Assembly: GCF_000411255.1 (NCBI RefSeq)
Contig: NZ_KE150412.1
Location: forward strand, 134,197 to 198,196
Direction: 5' to 3'
DNA length: 64,000 bases
Source: Paenibacillus sp. HGH0039
Lineage (GTDB): Bacteria; Bacillota; Bacilli; Paenibacillales; NBRC-103111
Made by a program: the position numbers and the translations under genes. This document shows positions 52,520 to 61,778 of this stretch, one piece after another. Each line of letters begins with the position of its first letter. The stretch's first letter is position 1. The notes under the pieces are model-generated. The model was not told the origin of the DNA. It made no database searches and worked only from the letters and a program-made list of their open reading frames with translations.

Positions 52520-52942
52520 TTAAAACAGAAGAATCGTACACGTTAGCGCTACATATAAACAAAGCGGACTATATAACCACGTATCATTTCTTGCAAATAC
52601 CGTGTGCTTTACTTTCTTGAAAAATCCGATATGTCTAAAGTCACCGACCGCCCGTAGGAAGAAAACAGAAGCGCAAACGATACACCCCGTTCTTGAAAGG
52701 GGATTTGCCGGAAATTGATCTATATAACCGCCTTGCATCAGGAGAATGAAACAAACCATTAAAAGAAGAACAGCCACGAAGAGTGTCCCCGACTTCCCGG
52801 GTTTAAAAGCAGGCTTATACTCCCCCGCTTTCGAAGGTATGGCAGCACCGATCCCCCAGCGTCCCCCATACGCCCAATAAATATGTAAGATGCTAATCAG
52901 AGCCAAAATACTTACGGTTGACAAAGTCATAACGAGTTTCAT
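52520..52942 (-). CDS. DUF3995-family small membrane protein
   Basis: 140 residues, about four membrane segments. The opening ILALISILHIYWAYGGRWGIGAAIP and the closing SPLCLYVALTCTILLF with DFRHIGFFKK are characteristic of DUF3995. Function unknown. It is the last gene of a unit that starts with the TetR gene at 53840. Confidence 0.85.
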   Translation of the reverse strand: MKLVMTLSTVSILALISILHIYWAYGGRWGIGAAIPSKAGEYKPAFKPGKSGTLFVAVLLLMVCFILLMQGGYIDQFPANPLSRTGCIVCASVFFLRAVGDFRHIGFFKKVKHTVFARNDTWLYSPLCLYVALTCTILLF

Positions 52943-52966
52943 TACATCCGCCTCCCAGTGCAGTTT

Positions 52967-53202
52967 TTAAAACTTGTCCGAAAAACCCAACAAAGTTTCC
53001 AAGACCATTAAACATGCGAACAGTTTCGTTTGCGGCCTCGGAAGTACACGAAGCAAAATAAATGAAAATATAAGAGTCAGCAGGTTATTTACATGGCAAA
53101 AATAATCCAATAAACCGGGCTCCTTCTTAGCGGTGTGATGTAAATATGAAGAATCCCCAAAAGCATAATCATGATTGCCATGATAAGATATAGGATGTTC
53201 AT
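52967..53202 (-). pseudogene. Frameshifted small membrane protein
   Basis: The ATG at 53202-53200 follows AAAGGAGCTGGAGCTTCT and encodes MNILYLIMAIMIMLLGILHI then YITPLRRSPVYWIIFAM-stop. The next reading frame over, starting in the T5 run at 53102-53098, continues a hydrophobic protein, LLTLIFSFILLRVLPRPQTK to LETLLGFSDKF. Adding one T to the run joins them into one 78-residue, two- to three-span protein. A one-base loss or a sequencing error explains it. Confidence 0.72.
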
Positions 53203-53324
53203 AGAAGCTCCAGCTCCTTTCTTCATCTAACAAGCGGTAGTTAACAGCTAAACCATACGTTTCCGTATGGTTGTGCATTTTTTATGTCCCTGCAGCACGT
53301 ACAACCGCATCGGGACATGAGTGT

Positions 53325-53840
53325 TCATAGCTTTAATAAAATCTCAAACATTTTGACGATATCAAAATTCGTATTGCTCTCAAACCGAGTCATCCATCCT
53401 ACATAAGTTAAATAGGTAAGTCTGGACCTGTCGGCGGCCTCTGAATGCGTCAACCCTCTCTTCTGATACAAGACGGAAATAAAATGAATTCTTTGTTCCT
53501 CAATATCGACTAGTCGGGATGCCACGATAGGATCATGTTTAGCCCAGGCATAAATACCGATCTCCATTTTCTTGTCCCGGTTGTTGATACTAAGATTAAG
53601 CAGTTGTTCCAGCGAGGAGTTATCCTGTTCTACATTCCGGATGATCCGTTTGGTTGCATGATCTTCCCAATAATCCAGCATGGAATCCAGAAGTTCTTTA
53701 CGGTCTCGAAAATAGTGGTAGAAGCTCCCTTTACTTATTTTCAGCGCCTTGGCAAGTACTTCGACACGCACTTCATGTATGCCGGCTTCGCCCAGCTTAT
53801 TTAGTCCGGCTTTTACCCAATCTTCTCTCGTTACTTGCAT
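53325..53840 (-). CDS. TetR-family regulator of the small-membrane-protein operon
   Basis: 171 residues, short for the family. Helix-turn-helix: AGIHEVRVEVLAKALKISKGSFYHYFRDRKELLDSML. ATG follows AAAGGAGGAGTC. A sigma-A promoter and a dyad ATACG-GCAG-CGTAT lie upstream, so it likely represses itself and the two membrane-protein genes below. Confidence 0.9.
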   Translation of the reverse strand: MQVTREDWVKAGLNKLGEAGIHEVRVEVLAKALKISKGSFYHYFRDRKELLDSMLDYWEDHATKRIIRNVEQDNSSLEQLLNLSINNRDKKMEIGIYAWAKHDPIVASRLVDIEEQRIHFISVLYQKRGLTHSEAADRSRLTYLTYVGWMTRFESNTNFDIVKMFEILLKL

Positions 53841-53854
53841 GACTCCTCCTTTAG

Positions 53855-53906
53855 ATACGGCAGCGTATGTTTTTATCAGAATACGATTCGAATTTTATTT
53901 TGTCAA
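53855..53906 (-). promoter_or_regulatory. Promoter and operator of the TetR operon
   Basis: Minus strand: TTGACA (53906-53901), 17-base spacer, TATTCT (53883-53878). Downstream of the -10 the dyad ATACG-GCAG-CGTAT at 53855-53868 would cover the start of transcription. The combination fits repression by the TetR protein. Confidence 0.7.
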
Positions 53907-53938
53907 TGGAGAGCCAATCAGCCGTCCCGAGGCAGCCA

Positions 53939-54910
53939 TTACCGGCCCCACCGCTTCAAAGCATCCAGTTCATGGATCAATTGTTTGAGAGTTCCTTCTT
54001 TTTCAGGTTCACTTTGTTCGTCATATAAAAATTGTTCCGTAAATTCCCAAATATCTTCAAGCAGTCTCCTGATTTTGTAAAATCGGAGCGCTTCTTCATC
54101 AATGATATAGCTGGGATGTATTTTTTTATATAAAGCGAAGAAATCGTGAAAATAAGTTTCATCTGTCAGGAACATCAAGTCGGCTTCCACCGGTGCCAGC
54201 TTCAAACCTTCCCAATCAATCAAAATCAGCTGATGATCGCTCTGCATCATGTTCCAGGGATGAATATCCGTATGACACCAGCGCAAGGGCAGCATGCGAC
54301 CGGCCAATTTCGAAGATAGCTCCTGCAAAATGGATAGATGTTCAAACAAAACGTTTTCGTAAGGTTTTATTGCGGATCTCAATCTTGGAGGCAAATGGCG
54401 GGCTGCCATCGTTTCGTTGAGTGCGTTCATAAAAGGGACATGAAAATCCTCCGTCAGATGTTCCGCAGGCACCGGGATGGAATTGCCGACCTTGTGCAGC
54501 TCGGCCAATATATGGGTCAGTTGTTCGATCTGAGCTTGGTTTAAAGCTTTTTCTCCGATCGTTTCTCCGTGAATATACTCGTAAAGAAGAAAAATACCGT
54601 CCGCATTTTCACATACATATTCCCCCGATTGAGTTTTCAGAGGCACCGGGATTTTACCGGCCAGGTCTGTGTTTTCGTTAAGCCAGCAGGTTACGGGGAT
54701 ATATTTGTCCAGCCGTGCGGTTAATTTGGGAGTCGACGACCGTTTTTTCTCATACTCTTTCAAAAAATAGGTCGTGTTACTTGGGGTCTCGATCCGGTAA
54801 GCCAAGGAAGCCCATCCTCCTTGCTGCCGGCTGATGCTAATCGGCTCCAGATGATAATGTTCCGTAACCAATTTTGTGAGCCGGGCGAGCTTCAAGCTCT
54901 CTGTCTCCAT
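53939..54910 (-). CDS. CotS/YsxE-type spore-coat kinase-like phosphotransferase
   Basis: 323 residues from ATG 54910 after GGAGGGGAAAAGGA. APH-like kinase fold: N-lobe SRQQGGWASLAYRIETPSNTTYFLKEYEKK, catalytic loop CHTDIHPWNMM (H-x-D-x-x-x-x-N) and metal motif LILIDWEGL. The spore-coat group CotS/CotI/YsxE, and choline kinases, share these motifs. A sporulation role is likely but not shown by context. The gene stands divergent from the MFS exporter. Confidence 0.85.
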   Translation of the reverse strand: METESLKLARLTKLVTEHYHLEPISISRQQGGWASLAYRIETPSNTTYFLKEYEKKRSSTPKLTARLDKYIPVTCWLNENTDLAGKIPVPLKTQSGEYVCENADGIFLLYEYIHGETIGEKALNQAQIEQLTHILAELHKVGNSIPVPAEHLTEDFHVPFMNALNETMAARHLPPRLRSAIKPYENVLFEHLSILQELSSKLAGRMLPLRWCHTDIHPWNMMQSDHQLILIDWEGLKLAPVEADLMFLTDETYFHDFFALYKKIHPSYIIDEEALRFYKIRRLLEDIWEFTEQFLYDEQSEPEKEGTLKQLIHELDALKRWGR

Positions 54911-54970
54911 TCCTTTTCCCCTCCAGTGTTGGGAACTTTGAGAATTCTTGCTATAATACTCGTTATAGTC

Positions 54971-55085
54971 CCCCCTATAAAAAAATAAGGTGAAATTACA
55001 TGCTCTCATTTGCCCGATTAATTAAATGCAAGCCCCCTATCCCGTAATACCCGTGACGAATTGAGATTTTTCAATTTATAGGGGG
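54971..55085. repeat. Three copies of a CCCCCTATA motif in the divergent promoter
   Basis: CCCCCTATAAA at 54971-54981, CCCCCTAT at 55033-55040, and the exact inverse TTTATAGGGGG at 55075-55085. Positions are symmetric around the interval between the kinase and MFS genes. They may be operator sites of an unseen regulator. Confidence 0.4.
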
Positions 55086-55093
55086 CATGAACT

Positions 55094-56281
55094 GTGTTAA
55101 CAAAAAAAATCTCAACACCATCCATCCTGCTGTTTATTATTCTTGTGGGTTTTCCGCAAATTAGTGAAACGATATACACGCCTTCATTACCGGATATCGC
55201 GGATCATCTCCAGGTCAGCCGGAACTTGATCCAACTGACGCTCAGTATCTACTTCCTGGGCTTCGCCCTTGGTGTTTTTTGCTGGGGAAGGCTCTCGGAT
55301 TCTATCGGACGGCGTCCCGCGCTGCTTTGGGGAATCCTCGTTTATGGTCTCGGAAGCTTGGGGTGTTATTTGTCCGGCACCGCCGAATGGCTATTGGTAA
55401 GCCGGTTCGTTCAGGCTTTTGGAGCCAGTACCGGCTCGGTTGTCACGCAAACCATCCTGCGCGAGAGCATCGACGGAGCCAAACGTCACGCCGTGTTTGC
55501 CCAAATTTCCGCAGCGCTGGCCTTCACTCCGGCGATCGGCCCGTTAATTGGCGGCTGGGTAGATCAAGCGCTCGGTTTCAGAGCGGTTTTCCTCACGCTT
55601 GTTATCATGAGCGCGGCCGTTTTTGCGTATACGTTCGCTGCACTTCCTGAAACAAAAGGAGCCGTAACAACTAACATCAAAATCCGGTCTGTGTTCCGGC
55701 GCATGATTGGCGATAGAAAGTTATGGGCATTCGGTTTTCTCATTGGTGCAACTAACGGTCTTTTGTTCAGTTACTATGCCGAGTCGCCGTTTATTTTTAT
55801 GGAGTATTTTCGACTGACACCGGGCGAGTTCGGTATTTTCGGTATTCTTGTGGCGCTTTCTTCCATTCTCGGCGCCTTGTTGTCGAAAAAACTGTTAACG
55901 AGATTCACCGCCGAAAAGATCATCGTCGCCGGCACGGTACTATCCGCTGTCGGAGCAGCCTGCATGACCGCCATCGTATTGTACAAGGCGAGTCCTTCCG
56001 CAATCTTTCTAATCCTTCTGGCCGTCTGTATCTTCATCTTCCTGCTGGGAATCGGGATGGCTATACCCAACTGTCTAAGCTTGGCGCTGGTCCGATACAG
56101 CGATGTACTCGGGACGGCGGGCGCCATCTTCGGCTTGGGCTACTATATCCTTGTCAGTCTGATCACGAGCGGCATGAGTTACCTGCACAATGATTCTTTA
56201 CTCACCATGCCGCTTTATTTTCTCGTTTTGTCGCTGATAATGGTATTCGTAAGTAAAAAGCTGCAGCTACCCGTAAAATAA
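55094..56281 (+). CDS. Bcr/CflA-family MFS drug exporter
   Basis: 395 residues, 12 membrane segments. The Bcr/CflA signature ETIYTPSLPDIADHLQVSRNLIQLTLSIYFLGFALG opens it, and motif A is WGRLSDSIGRRPALLWG. It exports drugs or small metabolites with protons. Start is GTG 55094 after GGGGGCATGAACT. A bidirectional hairpin follows. Confidence 0.88.
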   Translation: MLTKKISTPSILLFIILVGFPQISETIYTPSLPDIADHLQVSRNLIQLTLSIYFLGFALGVFCWGRLSDSIGRRPALLWGILVYGLGSLGCYLSGTAEWLLVSRFVQAFGASTGSVVTQTILRESIDGAKRHAVFAQISAALAFTPAIGPLIGGWVDQALGFRAVFLTLVIMSAAVFAYTFAALPETKGAVTTNIKIRSVFRRMIGDRKLWAFGFLIGATNGLLFSYYAESPFIFMEYFRLTPGEFGIFGILVALSSILGALLSKKLLTRFTAEKIIVAGTVLSAVGAACMTAIVLYKASPSAIFLILLAVCIFIFLLGIGMAIPNCLSLALVRYSDVLGTAGAIFGLGYYILVSLITSGMSYLHNDSLLTMPLYFLVLSLIMVFVSKKLQLPVK

Positions 56282-56316
56282 AAGCGGCCTATTCAGGTAA
56301 ACGTTCTTCCCTGCAA

Positions 56317-56348
56317 AAGCCGATTTTCTGTATTCAGAAAATCGGCTT
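56317..56348. terminator. Bidirectional terminator between the MFS and prenyltransferase genes
   Basis: A 14-base stem (56317-56330 with 56335-56348, core GCCGATTTTCTG) followed by eight T on the plus strand and T4 on the minus. The two genes converge here. Confidence 0.85.
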
Positions 56349-56390
56349 TTTTTTATATTTTACAGAGCCTTATGTTTGTGCACCGCAAGT

Positions 56391-58775
56391 TTAATGATCC
56401 CTGCCGACTATATAAGTCAATAAATGCTTCAGGAAAGCGGTATTGCGGGGAATTTCCTTCAGCGTTTCCGTTGCCAGGCAGTAGTGCTCCCACATCTCTT
56501 TGCCGGCGCCGTCCTCTCCCAGGATCGTCACAAAAGTCGAGTTGTTGTTTTCAATATCTTTACCGGCAGGTTTGCCGAGCACATCCAAATTTCCTTCCGC
56601 GTCAAGCAAATCGTCTTTGATCTGAAAGGCTATGCCCGCATGGTAGGCGAACTTTTTCAAAGCTTCCATCTCAGGAGCCGGAACTTCCGCAAGAATGGCC
56701 GGCATGACGAGAGCCGCCTCGAATGCGATGCCGGTCTTGTAAAAGCAGATCCGGTTCAACTGCTCCAGGGTCAATGCTTTCCCCCTGGCCTGCAGGTCCA
56801 TCGCCTGTCCCATACACATTTCTTCGGTCTTTTCGGCCGAATAGCGGATAAGGGCAAGTACGGATTTGGCTGGAAAACGGTCCAGCGATGTCTGCTCTTG
56901 GGTGGCCTTCTGGATCAGGTACAGACCGGTAAGTTCAGCGGTCGCAATATTATGCACCTGATGCAGGGTCGGCCGTCCTCTCCTCGTGGACGCATTATCC
57001 TGGGAAGGCAGATCGTCGAAGATGAGGGAAGCGGTGTGCATATATTCGAGCGATCTGAGAAGCGGGACGATCTCTTCCGCCTTCAGGCCGTATTCGTTTA
57101 CACCCATAACCCAGGTTAAAATTGGCCGGATACGCTTTCCCGATCCTTCCAGACTGTAATTGGCGGCGTCAATAAGCGCTTCTTTCATCCCCGGCATTCC
57201 GTGAGGCTTGGAAATGTGCAGGAAGCTGTTGATCTGATCCCGGACAGTCCGGATCGTATCGGAGAAAGCCTCTTTCTCCCTCCGGTTGTTTTGGAGAACG
57301 GTAACCACCTGATCCCGCAGCAGTTTATCGAAGAAATCGACATCGTCCGCTTTGCTTACCATGGTTTGGACGAGACGATTGAATTCGGGATCTCCGGAAG
57401 CAAATATCTCCATAATCTCGTTATACTTGTCGGCACCGAGACGTTCTCTGCATCGTTTGAGTCCGTTGATCGCACGATCCAGGATGACCTCACGGGTCTT
57501 CGCATCGGACCGGTACACGTTATGAATCAGATGGGAGATGACCGTCCAGTACAATTCATAGGGGTTGATCAGATCCGGACGGCGATCCCGGTATTTTAAA
57601 TAGTAGGTATAGGGGGTTACCGCACCGTCTTTCCTATCATCGAACATATCCGCGAAATCATCGGCCAACTGATTGTAAATGCCGTAATAAAAAGTCCGGT
57701 TATCAAAGCCTTCGTCCGCATCCGCGCTAAGTACGGAACGCACAATCAGCCGGGAAGAAGAGGATTTTAAAATGATGGGGACATACAGCTCTTCATTCGT
57801 GTAAGACTCACAGGACAGATCCTTTATACGGTCCAGCTCTTGGGAGTGGAAGAACACATACGATTGTTCGTAAAAGGTTCTCAATGTTTCCGGCCTCTGA
57901 TACGCCTGAATCGACTGAAAAGCATCCCGCAGCTCCGCATGTACGAATTCCAGCAAAGTCCGGTTATTGTCGGACCAATCGCCTAATTCCGGCACGGAAC
58001 CCGTCAGAAGCGCGTTGCGTATCATGCCGGTAAATTGTTCTTTCTCTAAGTCAGTTAAGATACCGGAATCGAGAAGATCGTCTATGAAAGGATAGGTCAG
58101 ACCGTACGAATATCCGAGCCGGATGGCTTCATCAAGTCTGCGGGACCGTTCATCCGGCGGCGTTTCATCGTCCATATCGTCGTCTACGTGCAGAATGACT
58201 CCGAGAATGATTTTGAGCAGTTTGCGCTGGGCTTGCTCGGCATTCATTTCTTTGGGGATACGGGAAGAAACGTTTTTGAGTTTGGTTATTAACCATATTG
58301 CGGCGGTTTCGATACCTTCCTTCTGGGCCCAGCGGTACAAGCCCGCCCAGCTTATATAATTCGGCTGATCTCCCCCGTCCGCTTTGCCGGAATCCATCAA
58401 CTGGTTTTTGATATCGCCGATCAGGCCCAGGACCTTCTTCTGTGTGGCGGGGGCATCCAGGGCTTGGCCCAGATCCCGCAAATAAATGTAAGAAATGCTC
58501 CGGTCCAGATAATCGTCCAATTTTCCCGTGTAACGGAGCCATTGGATATATCGGGAATAATCCCGTGAATCGGGCCTTCTTTTTCTCCGGGATAAGAAGG
58601 GAAATAGCGAAAAAGGCGGGATATGATCTTTTTTCCAAACGCGGATATCTTCAGTCAGGACCGGCACATAGCTCTTCTCCTTGACCTGCTCATAAAGCGA
58701 TGTGAAATACTGCGCGGCTCTCTGCTCAGCCAGCCGGTACCAGGTTTCGGGCTGGCCTGTAAATGTCTGATTCAT
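56391..58775 (-). CDS. Two-module prenyltransferase: polyprenyl synthetase with an unusual Asp-rich N-terminal half
   Basis: About 794 residues, over twice a normal synthase. The C-terminal ~290 residues are a canonical polyprenyl (farnesyl/geranylgeranyl type) diphosphate synthase: GKRIRP (549-554), first Asp-rich motif DDLPSQD (590-596), RRGRPTLHQVHN (601-612), and second motif FQIKDDLLD (720-728). The N-terminal ~500 residues are all-helical and also carry Asp-rich sequences: HVDDDMDDE (199-207), YPFIDDLLDSG (231-241), and NQLADDFADMFDD (371-383). The chain may be a prenyl-elongating enzyme fused to a second prenyl- or terpene-synthase-like domain. Numbering is from the GTG at 58784. ATG 58775 is the other start. 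It converges on the MFS gene, and the divergent or same-strand ABC exporter lies upstream. Confidence 0.82.
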   Translation of the reverse strand: MNQTFTGQPETWYRLAEQRAAQYFTSLYEQVKEKSYVPVLTEDIRVWKKDHIPPFSLFPFLSRRKRRPDSRDYSRYIQWLRYTGKLDDYLDRSISYIYLRDLGQALDAPATQKKVLGLIGDIKNQLMDSGKADGGDQPNYISWAGLYRWAQKEGIETAAIWLITKLKNVSSRIPKEMNAEQAQRKLLKIILGVILHVDDDMDDETPPDERSRRLDEAIRLGYSYGLTYPFIDDLLDSGILTDLEKEQFTGMIRNALLTGSVPELGDWSDNNRTLLEFVHAELRDAFQSIQAYQRPETLRTFYEQSYVFFHSQELDRIKDLSCESYTNEELYVPIILKSSSSRLIVRSVLSADADEGFDNRTFYYGIYNQLADDFADMFDDRKDGAVTPYTYYLKYRDRRPDLINPYELYWTVISHLIHNVYRSDAKTREVILDRAINGLKRCRERLGADKYNEIMEIFASGDPEFNRLVQTMVSKADDVDFFDKLLRDQVVTVLQNNRREKEAFSDTIRTVRDQINSFLHISKPHGMPGMKEALIDAANYSLEGSGKRIRPILTWVMGVNEYGLKAEEIVPLLRSLEYMHTASLIFDDLPSQDNASTRRGRPTLHQVHNIATAELTGLYLIQKATQEQTSLDRFPAKSVLALIRYSAEKTEEMCMGQAMDLQARGKALTLEQLNRICFYKTGIAFEAALVMPAILAEVPAPEMEALKKFAYHAGIAFQIKDDLLDAEGNLDVLGKPAGKDIENNNSTFVTILGEDGAGKEMWEHYCLATETLKEIPRNTAFLKHLLTYIVGRDH

Positions 58776-58949
58776 AGGATGCACGACCTCGACTTCTATT
58801 TGGTTAAACCGTGCTTAGAAGAACAATTCCCTCGCCGGACGGCAACCGATTTTGTTCTATTTATACGGGAAAGAATCGTTTGGGTTACGAAATGTTTATC
58901 CTGGATTTTAAACATCTCCGCGTGAACCGTGCCGGCATATCAGCCGCGC

Positions 58950-60677
58950 TCAATTCGACTGCATGTTATTCAGCTTCGCGTACGTCCCTCCCTGTCTCAT
59001 AAGCGTCTCATGAGTTCCCTCCTCGGCGATTCCCTGTTCCGTAAGCACAACAATCCGGTCGGCATTCCGGATCGTGGACAACCGGTGGGCGATGATTAAG
59101 GCCGTGCGGTTTCGGGCCAGCGTTTCCAAACGGTGTTGAATGATCTTCTCGCTTTCGTTGTCGAGAGCGGAAGTGGCTTCATCGAAGATCAGGATGGCCG
59201 GGTTTCTCAAAATAACGCGGGCGATGCTGATGCGTTGTTTCTGTCCGCCCGAAAGCTTGCTTCCCCGCTGCCCGACAAAGGCTTCATAAGCGCCCGGTAA
59301 ACCCGTAATGAATTCATGAGCATGCGCCAATTTGGCGGCAGCTATAATTTCCTCCTCGGTTGCGTCCGGTTTTCCGTACCTAATATTGTCGCGTACGGTG
59401 CCCGCGAATAAATAAACGTCCTGCTGCACAATTCCGATTTGGCTGCGTAGCGATTTTAGCTCCACATCTTTAATGTTCAGATCATCCACGTATACATGTC
59501 CTTCACAGGGATCGTAGAAGCGGGGAATCAATCGACAAAGGGTCGTTTTCCCCACACCGGACGAACCGACTAGCGCAACGGTTTCACCGGGAAACACGGT
59601 TAAGTTTAAATGACTGAACACGGGGGAATGGTCGCCCGAATACCTGAAACCAACGTTTTCGAATCGGATTTTTCCGCGGACCCGGTTTAACGTTACTGCG
59701 TCTTCCGAGTCGGTGATATCGGGTTTTATCGAGAGGATTTCTACAAACCGCTCGAAACCCGCCGCCCCGTTTTGCAGATTTTGCGTAAAGTTAACCAGTC
59801 TTTTTACCGGATCGGTGATGGTGTTTATATACAGCAGAAAAGTAATCAATTCCGTCAAGAGAAGCATGTTATTGCTGATGAGAAGCGCACCCGCTACAAC
59901 GACCGCTATATTCATCAAGGACATGAATGAAGTCAACCCGTTAAAAAATAAAGCCTCGGCTTTATAGCCTTTTTTTCGGCTCCCGAGGAACAACTCGTTG
60001 CTGGCTTTGAATTTGGCGGTTTCAATCTCTTCGTTGGCGAAAGACTGGACGACGCGAACGCCGGCAAGGCTGTCTTCCAGCTGAGCGTTAAGATCTCCGA
60101 TTCGTTCGTTGTTCCTTTTCAGCGCTTCTTTTACCTTGATACTGTAGTTATAGGCAAACAGGACCATAAACGGCAGAATCGCTAACAGAGTCATGGCCAG
60201 CACGGGGTTCAGCAGCCACAAAATAAGCGCCGATCCCGCGATTCTTACGAAAGAGATGACCAGATCCTCCGGACCATGGTGCGCAAGTTCGGAGATGTTA
60301 AACAAATCATGGGTGGCGCGGGACATAAGCTGACCGGTAGCTGTCTTGTCATGAAAGCTGAACGGAAGACTTTGAACATGCCGAAACAAGTCGTTTCGCA
60401 TATCCGCCTCCATCGCCGCGCCCATCGCATGTCCGTAATAGTCCGTATAAAAGCCGCTTCCATACTCTACCGCCATCAGAAATAAAAAAACGGCAATCAT
60501 TTTGACAAGAAGCGCAGCCGCGATCCCCTCCTCGCTGATAGCGCTCGAGGTCATGAAATGGACCAGCATCGGAAAGGCAAGCGCGCACATGGAAGCAAGC
60601 GCCGCAAATATCAAATCGGCAAACAGCACCTTTTTATAAGGCTTGTAATAAGTCACGAACCTTTTTATCATTTTCAC
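58950..60677 (-). CDS. ABC exporter half-transporter, MsbA/MDR type
   Basis: 575 residues from GTG 60677 after GGAGGTATCCGG. Six-segment membrane domain (to about 325), then ATPase domain: Walker A GSSGVGKTT, signature LSGGQKQR, Walker B ILIFDEATSALDNE, IAHRLST. Homodimeric lipid or drug exporter type. It stands 166 bases upstream of the prenyltransferase gene on the same strand. Cotranscription is possible, and no terminator is seen between. Confidence 0.9.
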   Translation of the reverse strand: MKMIKRFVTYYKPYKKVLFADLIFAALASMCALAFPMLVHFMTSSAISEEGIAAALLVKMIAVFLFLMAVEYGSGFYTDYYGHAMGAAMEADMRNDLFRHVQSLPFSFHDKTATGQLMSRATHDLFNISELAHHGPEDLVISFVRIAGSALILWLLNPVLAMTLLAILPFMVLFAYNYSIKVKEALKRNNERIGDLNAQLEDSLAGVRVVQSFANEEIETAKFKASNELFLGSRKKGYKAEALFFNGLTSFMSLMNIAVVVAGALLISNNMLLLTELITFLLYINTITDPVKRLVNFTQNLQNGAAGFERFVEILSIKPDITDSEDAVTLNRVRGKIRFENVGFRYSGDHSPVFSHLNLTVFPGETVALVGSSGVGKTTLCRLIPRFYDPCEGHVYVDDLNIKDVELKSLRSQIGIVQQDVYLFAGTVRDNIRYGKPDATEEEIIAAAKLAHAHEFITGLPGAYEAFVGQRGSKLSGGQKQRISIARVILRNPAILIFDEATSALDNESEKIIQHRLETLARNRTALIIAHRLSTIRNADRIVVLTEQGIAEEGTHETLMRQGGTYAKLNNMQSN

Positions 60678-60886
60678 CCGGATACCTCCGCATGGTTTGG
60701 ATTGCACAGCCGGTTTTTCCGGCACAATCGGCGTTCTTTCTAATTTTGGCTGCCGGGTAAAAAGTCATGGTTATCACTCCCGTTGTTTTTTATTAGAATA
60801 TCACTACTGAAGTCCGACCAACAAAGGGTAAATCGGTTTGCAGTTGTTTTTTACAGGTTCTTTTTAGATCGTTTTATTCACAAAAA

Positions 60887-60919
60887 AAAGATGCCCTCAC
60901 ATTCAGTTAGGACATCTTT
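60887..60919. terminator. Solitary hairpin, T-tailed on the minus strand
   Basis: AAAGATG (60887-60893) pairs with CATCTTT (60913-60919) with an inner CCT/AGG. Eight T follow on the minus strand only. No minus-strand gene ends here, so it may insulate the ABC gene below from upstream read-through. Bases 60678-60886 hold only promoter-length sequence. Confidence 0.45.
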
Positions 60920-60966
60920 GCACTGGAATTTATAGTATGCTAAACCGTAAGAGAGGAGATGGGTTT

Positions 60967-61464
60967 ATGGACAAACAACTGATCATCGGCGACGCAGCAC
61001 ATGAACTGGCCCATACGCGCCGCATTCTGGAACGCTTGCCTGAGGAGCATATGTCGTGGAAGCCCCACGAGAAATCGATGACGCTCGGCGGGCTGGCCAC
61101 GCACCTGATCAACTTGCTGAACTGGCAAATCGCGATTTTTCAGTACCCGGAGTTTGATCTTTCGACCGTGGCGCTGCGGCGGGAGCCTTTGGAAAAACGC
61201 GCTGACATTCTGGAAGAGTTCGACGCGAACGTTGACAGGTTTCAAAAGCTGCTCGCCGAATGCGACGAGAGAACGCTCGGCGAGGAATGGACGCTGCGCA
61301 ACGGCAGCCATGTCATCCTCCGCGAGCCGCGGGCGATCGCGCTCCGCACCTTCGGAGTAAGCCATATGGTCCACCACCGGGCGCAGCTCGGGGTATACTT
61401 GCGGCTTCTCGATATTCCGGTACCTGGCTTCTACGGTCCGTCGGCCGATGATGAAGCCCGATAA
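60967..61464 (+). CDS. DinB-family protein
   Basis: 165 residues from ATG 60967 after AGAGAGGAGATGGGTTT. Four-helix bundle of the DinB/YfiT type with metal-binding histidines: GGLATHLINLLNWQ and GVSHMVHHRAQLGVYLRLL (H-x-x-x-H pattern). The family contains thiol-S-transferases and damage-induced proteins of unclear function. ATG start fits. Confidence 0.9.
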   Translation: MDKQLIIGDAAHELAHTRRILERLPEEHMSWKPHEKSMTLGGLATHLINLLNWQIAIFQYPEFDLSTVALRREPLEKRADILEEFDANVDRFQKLLAECDERTLGEEWTLRNGSHVILREPRAIALRTFGVSHMVHHRAQLGVYLRLLDIPVPGFYGPSADDEAR

Positions 61465-61778
61465 ACTAAGTTTCTCGATCCCATAACGGCCGCTTGCTGT
61501 ATGGAATCATTCCGGAAAACGTCAAGTAGCCCCCGCCCCTAATAAAGCGGGAGTTATTTGACGCTTCCTTTCATGCAGTCCGATGTTTTGCCAACCCCAG
61601 CGGCCTTGACTCGTTATTCCTACTGTCTTATTAAAATATTGGCGGGGCCCCTTATACAGCCGCGCCCCACTCTATTGACACATAAATTTTTTAGTTCTAA
61701 AATAAATTCATCCGATACGCACTACGAAAGGAGGCAGCCGGTTCAGGCCACTGACAGAAGGCTTGAAGCGGCGTTCAT
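61465..61778. other. Noncoding interval: long imperfect hairpin and a clear promoter
   Basis: A 44-base hairpin at 61520-61563 (arms begin CGTCAAGTAGCCCCCGC, 16 of 17 paired) follows the DinB gene. It lacks a T run, so terminator status is weak. The sigma-A promoter at 61675-61703 serves the next gene. A strong AAAGGAGGC at about 61728-61735 has no start at usual distance. Confidence 0.5.
61675..61703 (+). promoter_or_regulatory. Sigma-A promoter of the metallo-hydrolase gene
   Basis: TTGACA (61675-61680), a 17-base spacer and TAAAAT (61698-61703), 75 bases before the ATG. Confidence 0.75.

Noticed and set aside
52967-53278. A 103-residue frame starting MHNHTETYG as a real gene
   Set aside because: The good start and ribosome binding site belong to another frame at 53202; only the C-terminal part of this frame is coding-like.
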